Shown here: positions 51,753-58,832 of the stretch, piece by piece | How positions within the stretch are numbered: the stretch's first letter is position 1 | Layout of the letters: each line of letters starts with the position of its first letter | DNA from: Bacteroidota bacterium | GTDB lineage: Bacteria; Bacteroidota; Bacteroidia; Bacteroidales; JAAUTT01 | Assembly: GCA_023429135.1 (NCBI GenBank) | Contig: JAEYWD010000001.1 | Span: 41,532-105,531, forward strand | DNA: 64,000 bases | Direction of reading: 5' to 3' | Position numbers and translations under genes: made by a program | Notes under the pieces: model-generated | What the model was told of the DNA's origin: nothing | The model's input: only the letters and a program-made list of their open reading frames with translations | Databases searched by the model: none

Positions 51753-52976
51753 TTAGGGTTTGGCTATAATGAGGATTGGATTGTCGTCCTCTTTGATTTG
51801 GGAGGTCAATTGCGATAACTCAGGGTTTGAGATTTCCCCTGTGGAGGTTATTTTTTCTAAAAAAACGGAAGCATCCATGTAATCGACAAAGATGTTGTCG
51901 TTGTAAATATATTTTGGCAGAAAAGAGAAACCTCCGTCTATGTCATTTTGCAAACTACTATTCCTTAAAACTGTAAGCTCACCTTTTCTTTTGTTAAAAG
52001 CACAAAACTTTAAAGAATCGTTAAAGCCAAACTCCATATTTATGAATAAGAACTTTTCATTTTCGATAATTCTTGTAATCCACAACTTAGATTCGAGCTC
52101 TTTAATTTCTTTTTTATCCTTACAAGTGGGATCAGGATCCATTTTCCAATTTCCTAACTTAATAATTGCATACGGCTTTAATTTATCCTCCTCAACTGAA
52201 AACAGTGTATCGTTCAGGAATTCCATAAAGTAAAACTTGTTATTGTAGGAATACAAAGGAGACTCGCTGACCATAATTCCTGGTTTGCTTTTTCGCTTTT
52301 TGTAGTTTTTAAATTCCTTTAGTGGGTTACCTTTAGTATCCGTAATCATGAGACTAACTTCAGTGGGATCGTAATGTTTGGGCATGTTAGCAAAATGGAA
52401 AATCAACTTATCCTTATCAAAACCTAAAAATTGATAAGAGATAATTTTACTCCTGTCGAACTGTCGGATGTAGTTGCCGGAAAAATCAAAAACCTCAATA
52501 CGAGGAGAATAATCCATAATATAAACCTGATTGGAGTAATAATCTATGTCAAAACTCATTACATAAACATATTCACCCGGCCCTTTACCGTTTTTTCCAA
52601 TCTGACGGATAAATTTGCCCTTTCTGTTGAATTGTAGCAATTTGTTAAAGTCGCTTACAAAAATGAAAGAATCAGTAAAAACAAGCTTTGAAACTTTTCG
52701 TAACAGGCAATTTTTTTTAGTCTCAAGAGGAATATATTCCAAATTTTTAGCAATTAAGCTGACAGGCAATTCTTTTACATTGTCAATATTCTTTTCAATA
52801 TCGATGATGTAAGGGAGAGTTACTTCTTTCGCTGAGGATTTAATCTCTTGTTGGGATGAGGGTTTACAGCCACTATGTAACAGAAAAACGGAAATGAAAA
52901 GAATGAAAGAATGAAGGAAATGAAAGGATAAATTAAAAGGATGAAAAAATGAAAAAAATGAATGATTGGGTCGCAT
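51753..52976 (-). CDS. 6-bladed beta-propeller lipoprotein, tandem paralogue
   Basis: A 407-residue lipoprotein closely related to the product of 50539-51741. The signal is 36 residues long, with HSFFSFFHPFNLSFHFLHS in the first part, and ends at LLHSGC with Cys37. Much of it is encoded inside a TTCATT tract (52890-52966). The mature part shows RKGKFIRQIGKNGKGPGEYV and ends IKEDDNPILIIAKP. The tandem pair suggests recent duplication followed by divergence of the middle part. It is 4 bases downstream of the four-helix-bundle gene and 11 bases upstream of its paralogue, so one transcript is likely. Confidence 0.78.
   Translation of the reverse strand: MRPNHSFFSFFHPFNLSFHFLHSFILFISVFLLHSGCKPSSQQEIKSSAKEVTLPYIIDIEKNIDNVKELPVSLIAKNLEYIPLETKKNCLLRKVSKLVFTDSFIFVSDFNKLLQFNRKGKFIRQIGKNGKGPGEYVYVMSFDIDYYSNQVYIMDYSPRIEVFDFSGNYIRQFDRSKIISYQFLGFDKDKLIFHFANMPKHYDPTEVSLMITDTKGNPLKEFKNYKKRKSKPGIMVSESPLYSYNNKFYFMEFLNDTLFSVEEDKLKPYAIIKLGNWKMDPDPTCKDKKEIKELESKLWITRIIENEKFLFINMEFGFNDSLKFCAFNKRKGELTVLRNSSLQNDIDGGFSFLPKYIYNDNIFVDYMDASVFLEKITSTGEISNPELSQLTSQIKEDDNPILIIAKP
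52890..52966. repeat. AATGAA tract within the signal-peptide coding region
   Basis: This is the longest coding tract. Read on the coding strand it consists of degenerate TTCATT units that encode residues about 4-29 of the lipoprotein at 51753-52976. Confidence 0.72.
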
Positions 52977-52980
52977 ATAG

Positions 52981-53328
52981 TTAGTTTTTGGAAGATTTGA
53001 GGATGGCTACTATTATTCTGATTAGTTCCTCACAATCGGCTAATAAGCTTTCGGTTTCCTCTTTTTCAAGGAAATCTGTTTCGACCATTAGCCTGAGCCA
53101 ATATTTGGTTTCGCGAGCTTCTTTGTAAGCTATCTGAAGTTTTGCAGCAAATTCCTTTTTAGAAATACCCCCAACAGCCTCTTCAACGTTAGCTCCAATA
53201 GAAGTGCCGCATCTTAAAAGCTGTTTACTTAAAACATATTCTTTATGCTCCGAAGTAAGCTTTCTGCATAGCTTAACAATCCTTACAGCAAACACAAATG
53301 ATTTAGTCACTATTAAATTATCCTTCAT
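52981..53328 (-). CDS. Four-helix-bundle protein (23S rRNA intervening-sequence family)
   Basis: A 115-residue protein of the IVP/four-helix-bundle family: SFVFAVRIVKLCRKL, YVLSKQLLRCGTSIGANVEE, AVGGISKKEFAAKLQIAYKE, ARETKYWLRLMVE. Members form small rings or pentamers and are often found inside rRNA insertions or in repeat-rich loci. A role in the efflux system has not been shown. Here the gene sits between the adaptor and the propeller genes, 4 bases upstream of a propeller gene, and is bounded by a repeat tract. Such genes are often linked to repeats or recombination, and this one may be a passenger. Confidence 0.85.
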   Translation of the reverse strand: MKDNLIVTKSFVFAVRIVKLCRKLTSEHKEYVLSKQLLRCGTSIGANVEEAVGGISKKEFAAKLQIAYKEARETKYWLRLMVETDFLEKEETESLLADCEELIRIIVAILKSSKN

Positions 53329-53332
53329 AAGT

Positions 53333-53428
53333 TTTCATTTAATTCATTGAATGCATTTTCATTCATTCATTTATTCATTCATTCATTTATTCATTCCCCT
53401 CATTTCCCTTCATTTCCCTTCATTCCCC
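53333..53428. repeat. Long TTCATT/TTCATTTCCC tract
   Basis: The longest and most regular tract (about 95 nt) is made of TTCATTCATTTATTCATT and CATTTCCCTT units. It lies between the four-helix-bundle gene and the adaptor gene and supplies the TGA stop of the adaptor. Confidence 0.8.
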
Positions 53429-54520
53429 CGCCACCTCCACTTCCGCATCATGTCCCAGATTCAAATTATTCGACACGATCACCTGCGCACCTTCCTCCAA
53501 TCCTTCCTCAATGGTGTATTCCGTGCTGTTTTCAAACCCTGTTTTCACATAATTCCATTTGGCTCTCCCATTTTCGACGGTAAAAACCACCTGTTTGCCC
53601 TGCCGTATGACAACAGCCTCCTTGGGAACAACCAACTGTGCCTGTACTGAATTGCCAACAAGCACCTTTACATTCATCCCTTCGCATAACCTTTTGCCGG
53701 AATTCCTTACCCGTGCTTTGAGGCGTACCATGCCATTTTCGTTAATCAGGGGGTTTATCTCCGAAACAGACCCTTCGAATACAGCAGAATCGAGTGAAAA
53801 GGGCTCGATCTTTACTTTCTGATTTACTTTTACCTGAATAAGCTCTGTTTCCAGAACGGGAAACTCTGCATCGAATTCGGAGTTATCAATGATTGTACAA
53901 AAAGTGTTACCTACCACCGCACGGTTTTTAGCCCTTGCTTCCAAATTGGCGATGATGCCGGAAAAGGGAGCTCTTAGCTCAGAGTTCAATAGATTGTATT
54001 CTGCCAGATCACGCTGCGAAAGGGCTTCTTCGTATCCGCTTTTTATCCTTAATGATTTTAGAACTTCCGGAGAAATTCTGCCGGTATCTTTCATTGAAAA
54101 ACCTTGCATGATCAGTTGGTCCTGGAGTTCGAGCCGTGCTTTTTCCAGGTTCTGCTTTGCCCGTTGAAGATCGTTCTTCAGCAGAAAGTTATCAAGCGAA
54201 GCAACCAGTTGGTTTGCCTGAACCATGGTGCCGTTCTTAACCTCGATTCTGTCGATAGTTTCGGCAATTCTGAAACTCAGATCGGCTTTGCGAACAGCAT
54301 ACAGTTTACCATTGCTGATAATTTCGCGATAGAAGGTTACTCTTTTTAACGGAATGGTGGTTACTTCAATTTTTTCACCTGAAGCTGCAGAATCGACTGC
54401 CATTTCATCCTGATCGGCCTTGACATCTTTATTGCTGCATTGATTGTAAAAAGAGCCAATTAAGATTAGAAAAGCAAAGTATTTAAGTCGTAAGTTTATC
54501 ATTGAGTTATACAATTTCAT
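53420..54520 (-). CDS. RND efflux periplasmic adaptor (membrane fusion protein)
   Basis: A 366-residue membrane fusion protein. The N-terminus has a hydrophobic signal ending near FYNQC, so it is probably lipidated, although the lipobox is not ideal. An in-frame ATG six codons in (54502) is an alternative start. A coiled-coil hairpin (about residues 105-170, NDLQRAKQNLEKARLELQ) lies between the two halves of a lipoyl-like domain (VKNGTMVQANQLVASLDN and LLNSELRAPFSGIIANLEAR). A beta-barrel and a membrane-proximal domain follow. It links an RND permease to an outer-membrane channel. It is the only adaptor for the two permeases in this locus. It is separated by 8 bases from the propeller gene upstream. 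Confidence 0.88.
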   Translation of the reverse strand: MKLYNSMINLRLKYFAFLILIGSFYNQCSNKDVKADQDEMAVDSAASGEKIEVTTIPLKRVTFYREIISNGKLYAVRKADLSFRIAETIDRIEVKNGTMVQANQLVASLDNFLLKNDLQRAKQNLEKARLELQDQLIMQGFSMKDTGRISPEVLKSLRIKSGYEEALSQRDLAEYNLLNSELRAPFSGIIANLEARAKNRAVVGNTFCTIIDNSEFDAEFPVLETELIQVKVNQKVKIEPFSLDSAVFEGSVSEINPLINENGMVRLKARVRNSGKRLCEGMNVKVLVGNSVQAQLVVPKEAVVIRQGKQVVFTVENGRAKWNYVKTGFENSTEYTIEEGLEEGAQVIVSNNLNLGHDAEVEVAGE

Positions 54521-54528
54521 TATACCAT

Positions 54529-55776
54529 TTAGAAATCTTTAATTTTGCTAGCAGTAACGATTACAGGGTTATCAGAAGGATCAAGCGAGCTAATTATATT
54601 TAGCAATTGTTCTTTGGCTTTACTATCCTTAGCTGCTGCTTTCCGCAATTGTTCTTCTGTGAGACTTTCTTTTATATCTTCTGCACTAAACCATGTAAGC
54701 AACTCGTTTTTTGACCCGATGCTCTGCGGCCAGAAAGGCAATCCTCCATCGAGATCATTATTAAAACCAATAAGGCCGTAAGAACCTTTTAAAAAAACCA
54801 GCTTGGATTTTTGCTTATCGTAATACCCTGCAACTTTTGTGGAGCTAATTTCGGCATGCTTTCCAAATACAACAACATGCTGGCTTTCGGATTCGTTCTC
54901 TTTTAAATATTTGTTAAAGTGAAAGGTAAAGCAAATACCTTCCTTGATATTGATAAAACTCTTTAACAGAATATAGTTATTTAAATTAGCCAGATAGTTT
55001 TCCTGCGAACCAGATATAACTTCCAAAGGCATCCGGTATTTTCCCATGTTCAGATAAAATGAAGGAGTGAGCTTAAAGTCTTTTTCTATGCAGAAAATGG
55101 TATCGCAAATTCCTCCTTTATAGTAAAACTCGTTATCAAAGCCCTGACGGATTATCCCTTGATCTTCACTACTGATAAAATTCGCATCTCTATTGAATTT
55201 ATGAAAATTGGGAATCACATTCAGAACTGATCCTTTGTTGTTAAAAAAGACGATACTTTTCTCCTCATTTCCTCTATGCACTGGGATTATTGAACAAAAA
55301 GCATCAGATCCCAGATAATATCCATTACTATCTGCCTCCTTTGGCAAATATATCGTTCCTTTGAACTTACCGCTCAATGAATAAGCTTCTATTTTTTTAC
55401 CACATGATATATATAAGGTATTAGTATGATGGTCAATCGTAAGTTCCGACACATATGCATATTCTCCGGGACCTTTCCCCGTTTTGCCAATATTGCCAAT
55501 AAACCTTCCTTCAATGTTAAACGACTTACAGAAATTGTAACCTGAAACAATAATAGTATCATCTTCTAACAATACATTATTAATCGTGGGAATTACACAT
55601 TGCTTTGATGTTTCCAGCGGAATATACCTTATCCCATCCGTAATAGATGATAAAGGCAAGTCAATGAATTTGTCCAGGTTTTTGTCGAAATCAATACTTT
55701 CCACATGGTTAAAATTTTGAGAAGAATCACAAGCGAGGGCAAACAAAAGCAATCCGAAACAGATAATTGACTTCAT
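54529..55776 (-). CDS. 6-bladed beta-propeller lipoprotein
   Basis: A 415-residue lipoprotein with a short normal signal, MKSIICFGLLLFALAC (Cys16). The family signature reads IEGRFIGNIGKTGKGPGEYA. It begins the mature part with VESIDFDKNLDKFIDLPLSS and ends with a segment LEPSDNPVIVTAS-like (ISSLDPSDNPVIVTASKIKDF), matching the other paralogues' D-N-P-I-hydrophobic end. It lies 8 bases upstream of the adaptor gene, so propeller and adaptor are probably produced together. Ligand unknown. Confidence 0.8.
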   Translation of the reverse strand: MKSIICFGLLLFALACDSSQNFNHVESIDFDKNLDKFIDLPLSSITDGIRYIPLETSKQCVIPTINNVLLEDDTIIVSGYNFCKSFNIEGRFIGNIGKTGKGPGEYAYVSELTIDHHTNTLYISCGKKIEAYSLSGKFKGTIYLPKEADSNGYYLGSDAFCSIIPVHRGNEEKSIVFFNNKGSVLNVIPNFHKFNRDANFISSEDQGIIRQGFDNEFYYKGGICDTIFCIEKDFKLTPSFYLNMGKYRMPLEVISGSQENYLANLNNYILLKSFINIKEGICFTFHFNKYLKENESESQHVVVFGKHAEISSTKVAGYYDKQKSKLVFLKGSYGLIGFNNDLDGGLPFWPQSIGSKNELLTWFSAEDIKESLTEEQLRKAAAKDSKAKEQLLNIISSLDPSDNPVIVTASKIKDF

Positions 55777-56091
55777 ATACTCAGAATAATTACTACCTCA
55801 TTTTTTCGTAGATCAGGATTGGCTCATTCTCCCCTTCCATTCGTCGTTAGTAAGCTGCACGGACGCGATTCATGAAATACGTTGTAAGGTACAAAAAAGC
55901 TCAAAAACAATGCCATAGGACTATCTAATTTTGCAACTAAGTCATTGGCGGTCATTAGTGGTCATTAGTCGCTTTTTAAATGACTACAAATGACCTACTG
56001 ACTACTTATGACCCAACAACCCCGACGACCATCGTTTTTCATTGTCTTCATTTTTTCATTCCCTTCATTTCCTTCATTCTTTTCATTTTCT
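55777..56091. other. 315-base intergenic region built largely of repeats
   Basis: About half of the region consists of a GTCATT/AATGAC hairpin element (55941-56015) and a TTCATT tract (56035-56100). The rest is AT-rich. No TAnnTTTG or ECF-like promoter is visible upstream of the gene ending at 54529, so that gene may be transcribed from further upstream. Confidence 0.6.
55941..56015. repeat. Hairpin element of GTCATT/AATGAC units
   Basis: The arm GGTCATTAGTGGTCATT (55951-55967) pairs with AATGACTACAAATGACC (55980-55996) in 15 of 17 positions. Further GTCATT and ATGACC units extend it outward. The right arm read on the - strand contains GTCATTTGTAGTCATT, identical to 47139-47154. Confidence 0.78.
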
Positions 56092-56100
56092 TCATTTCAA
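56035..56100. repeat. TTCATT tract at the 3' end of a propeller gene
   Basis: Degenerate TTCATT units directly abut the gene ending at 56092. On the coding strand they read AATGAA and supply its TGA stop. Confidence 0.72.
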
Positions 56101-57282
56101 TTTTACTATCACAATTACCTGGTTGTCTTCTTCACTCATGTTTTCTACAATTGATTTCAGTTGTTTGCTCCTTTCGGGAGATTTTACTGTTTTACCCGCT
56201 TTAAGCTTTTCAGTAGAAAATTTAATAAAATCGGATGCCGAAATTATTGTATATGCCCACTTGTCGGCATAGATATGGCGAGGCCAGAAATCAATTCCTC
56301 CGTCGATATCGTTTACAAAACCTGCATACTTATCTTTTTTGTCCGAGACCAATACCGAAGTATTCTTTGCCTTATCCATCATTAGGAGCAGCTTGGTATC
56401 CTCGGAATATCCTTCGGCATTAATCAGACGGTATTTATCCGATTCAATAACATTTCCCCATAGGTATCCCTGCATCAATGTTTTTACCTGTTTGCGGTCG
56501 GTAATAAACGATGGCCGCCTTTCATCAGGGATTTTATATTTTCCAAGATCAAGATACATTGCCGGCACAATTCTGTTTTTCTCGTTCTGGGTGTAAATGG
56601 TATCGGTATACATATCCTTAAAGAACTTTTTACCATTACAATCATAAAACTCATTGTAATTAGTCCAGCCCATACTGAACGACATTTCTCTTGCAGCCCA
56701 TTTCAAATGATTTTTTACACCCTGTAACTCTTTCCCTTGTGGGTCAAGAAAAGCAAAAACATTATCTTCTCCTCCTTCTGCAACATTTTTCCAGCTTATA
56801 TAATTCCCATTGTTCAGCGATTCTATTTTCCAGTAACCGGCCTTAATTGGGATCTCACGGACAAACGTTCCGTTAAAACCATAAATTGAAATTTTATTCG
56901 CTGAATGCACAATTACCTGTTCGGCCTTTTCATTCACCGAGACATGGTAGGCAAAAACATATTCCCTGGGGCCTTTTCCCTGAGTTCCAACTCTTCGGAT
57001 AAACTTACCATCGCGCCCAAACTGAAGTACAGATCCACAGCGGGTAAAAATGTATTTTGAAGTGAGCAAAATGGAAGGGTTTCCGCAGATTACGGCATCC
57101 TTGTTTAACTCCAGCCGCACGTATTCAATACTTTCGGCAATATCACTGAGGTTAACAGTTTTTTTAACCTTCATCATTTCTTCCAGTTTAAGAACAGGAA
57201 TACTTTGTTTAGAACGTCCCTGCGGAAGCGCTGAAACAGAAAACAACATATACAATGCTGCAATCAAATAGAATCGATTCAT
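56092..57282 (-). CDS. 6-bladed beta-propeller protein
   Basis: A 396-residue exported protein with signal MNRFYLIAALYMLFSVSALP; unlike the other paralogues it shows no lipobox, so it may be periplasmic or secreted rather than lipidated. The signature reads RDGKFIRRVGTQGKGPREYV, and the end is MSEEDNQVIVIVKLK. An ECF-like promoter (57321-57352) lies upstream. The stop is inside a TTCATT tract. It is separated from the next propeller gene by a repeat hairpin. Function unknown. Confidence 0.78.
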   Translation of the reverse strand: MNRFYLIAALYMLFSVSALPQGRSKQSIPVLKLEEMMKVKKTVNLSDIAESIEYVRLELNKDAVICGNPSILLTSKYIFTRCGSVLQFGRDGKFIRRVGTQGKGPREYVFAYHVSVNEKAEQVIVHSANKISIYGFNGTFVREIPIKAGYWKIESLNNGNYISWKNVAEGGEDNVFAFLDPQGKELQGVKNHLKWAAREMSFSMGWTNYNEFYDCNGKKFFKDMYTDTIYTQNEKNRIVPAMYLDLGKYKIPDERRPSFITDRKQVKTLMQGYLWGNVIESDKYRLINAEGYSEDTKLLLMMDKAKNTSVLVSDKKDKYAGFVNDIDGGIDFWPRHIYADKWAYTIISASDFIKFSTEKLKAGKTVKSPERSKQLKSIVENMSEEDNQVIVIVKLK

Positions 57283-57320
57283 GTGGATAAGTTTAGCGGG
57301 TTAATAGTACAAATGTTTCT

Positions 57321-57352
57321 TATTAGTCGGTTGAACCCACCAAAAAATGACA
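57321..57352 (-). promoter_or_regulatory. Candidate ECF-type promoter
   Basis: Read on the - strand, TGTCA (57352-57348) is followed after 18 nt by CGACTAATA (57329-57321). The same two words with 17-nt spacing occur upstream of the next propeller gene (58611-58641). The pair resembles a -35/-10 arrangement of extracytoplasmic-function sigma factors. It lies about 40 nt before the ATG. Confidence 0.55.
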
Positions 57353-57386
57353 TGAAAACCCTACTTTTTCTGAATTAAAGATTGCT

Positions 57387-58568
57387 TTATGGAAGACTCT
57401 TTTTAATGTTGATCAATACCAGTATGGGATTATCTTCTTCCTTGATGGTTTTCATTTGATTCGACCAGGCGTCGGAGCTCTCTTTTTTTGACCGGGAGAG
57501 ATGCTCCGTTATGACCTCAGGTTTAATTGAAGAAAGCAAACAATTTTCAGAATAACCCGGATAGAAAACCTTTAATTCTTGTCCTCCAACCATATCATCG
57601 TAAATTGATGAAGAATCGAACTTTCTTACTTTTCCGGCTCTATTGTCTGCAAAATAAATAGCATCATAATCCTGGCGTTTAATTGTCCATCGTGATTGAA
57701 ATATAAAGGTACAGTCCGAAAAAGGAAGCAAATGAACAAAACGAAAGTTATTTACCAACTCATCCCATTTCTGAAAATCGCCCTGGCTGAATTCTATTTG
57801 TTTATCATAGGGTAGTTTGTCCTTCAAATCAAGAATAAAAGCAGGTTCTTTTTTACTATTGTTTATGTTCCAGATTGTATCATTCAGATAACTATTAAAT
57901 AGTAAACCAAAATTGGTTTTCTGCAAATAAGGTTTATCCATTTGTGTGTATCTGTATCGTCCGATAGTGACGCCATATTCAACTATAATAGTATCGGACG
58001 TGGAAAAATCATTGTTATACACCACTACTTTCCCTTCTTCACGTAAATAACAAGCAATTTTTTGATCTAAAGTGCTTGAAAAATAAACAGGTTGGTAATT
58101 CAGCTTTATTTCACCGCAAAAAGTACCATCAAGTTTATATCTGAGAAATCCTTTACGGTTGATTGACGATATGTAAATTGTATCATGTAAAACTTCAAAA
58201 TGAAATATTTCTAAATATTCTCCTGGTCCGTTTCCGTTTTTACCTATTTTTTTAATAAACCGTCCATTTTTTTGAAACAATAGCAGACCACTTTGATAAG
58301 AGTTAATAACGATAAGCGAATCGTTTATCCATAATTGATTGATACTACCAATTAAAGACTCCGATTTTGTTTCCAGAGGAAGGTAAACCACTGTATCAGC
58401 AAAAAGAGAGGTGTTAAGTTTTTTTTCACCATTTTGTGGAATCTGAAGATACCGAACTTTATCCGTTTCAGGATTTATATCTTTAACTTCTCCGGAACGA
58501 TTATCGAAGGCACAGGTGCTGTTTAAAAGTTCTATAAAAATTATTGTAAAAAGCGGAAGCTTCTTCAT
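57387..58568 (-). CDS. 6-bladed beta-propeller protein
   Basis: A 393-residue exported protein with a signal ending ELLNSTC (a poor lipobox, since Thr precedes Cys, so lipidation is uncertain). The signature reads KNGRFIKKIGKNGNGPGEYL, and the end is TIKEEDNPILVLINIKKSLP. It is the most upstream of the six paralogues. The ECF-like promoter at 58611-58641 lies upstream. A terminator-like hairpin (58684-58732) isolates it from the gene above. It may therefore start the unit that runs down to 42856, though the hairpin at 55941 and the ECF-like promoter at 57321 suggest several internal start points. Confidence 0.78.
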   Translation of the reverse strand: MKKLPLFTIIFIELLNSTCAFDNRSGEVKDINPETDKVRYLQIPQNGEKKLNTSLFADTVVYLPLETKSESLIGSINQLWINDSLIVINSYQSGLLLFQKNGRFIKKIGKNGNGPGEYLEIFHFEVLHDTIYISSINRKGFLRYKLDGTFCGEIKLNYQPVYFSSTLDQKIACYLREEGKVVVYNNDFSTSDTIIVEYGVTIGRYRYTQMDKPYLQKTNFGLLFNSYLNDTIWNINNSKKEPAFILDLKDKLPYDKQIEFSQGDFQKWDELVNNFRFVHLLPFSDCTFIFQSRWTIKRQDYDAIYFADNRAGKVRKFDSSSIYDDMVGGQELKVFYPGYSENCLLSSIKPEVITEHLSRSKKESSDAWSNQMKTIKEEDNPILVLINIKKSLP

Positions 58569-58610
58569 GGTAATAAAATTGATTTACTAACACAAAAGGT
58601 TATAAGTTTC

Positions 58611-58641
58611 TATTAGTCGGTTTAAGTTTAAAAATGTGACA
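58611..58641 (-). promoter_or_regulatory. Candidate ECF-type promoter
   Basis: Read on the - strand, TGTCA (58641-58637) is followed after 17 nt by CGACTAATA (58619-58611). The surrounding 45 nt are similar to the region upstream of the paralogue at 56092 (AACCGACTAATA is identical), whereas the rest of both gaps differs. Confidence 0.55.
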
Positions 58642-58683
58642 CGGAAATACCTTTTTTTGAAAATACTTTGTAACTCATAGACT

Positions 58684-58732
58684 AAAAATAAGAAAGAGGT
58701 GCCCAATAAGAATTAAAATTCTCATAGACACC
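58684..58732 (-). terminator. Hairpin terminator after the lamin-tail gene
   Basis: Read on the - strand, an imperfect hairpin with outer GGTG/CACC and an inner AGAATT/AATTCT stem is followed by TCTTTCTTATTTTT. It would end the transcript of the gene at 58814-61405. Confidence 0.6.
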
Positions 58733-58785
58733 CTTATCTTCACCAATAACCAAAGCCACATAAAATGAAAGTCCCCTCGGGATAA

Positions 58786-58832
58786 ATTCATTTCCTTCAT
58801 TCTTTCATTCCCTTCACCTCTTCATCTCCCCT
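58786..58832. repeat. TTCATT tract at the 3' end of the lamin-tail gene
   Basis: Degenerate TTCATT and TTCACC/TTCATC units overlap the end of the gene at 58814. On the coding strand they encode the last residues EMKR and supply the TGA stop. Confidence 0.65.

Noticed and set aside
53333..53428. Possible CRISPR array
   Set aside because: The units are 5-10 nt, degenerate and contiguous, with no equal spacers and no cas genes nearby.
53347..53583. Plus-strand reading frame with repeated FIHLFIHSF-type residues
   Set aside because: It is only the translation of the TTCATT tract plus antisense of the adaptor gene; composition is repeat-driven and no start context supports it.
55980..56272. Plus-strand frames over the repeat hairpin and tract
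   Set aside because: They consist of repeat translation and the antisense strand of the propeller gene; no family similarity.
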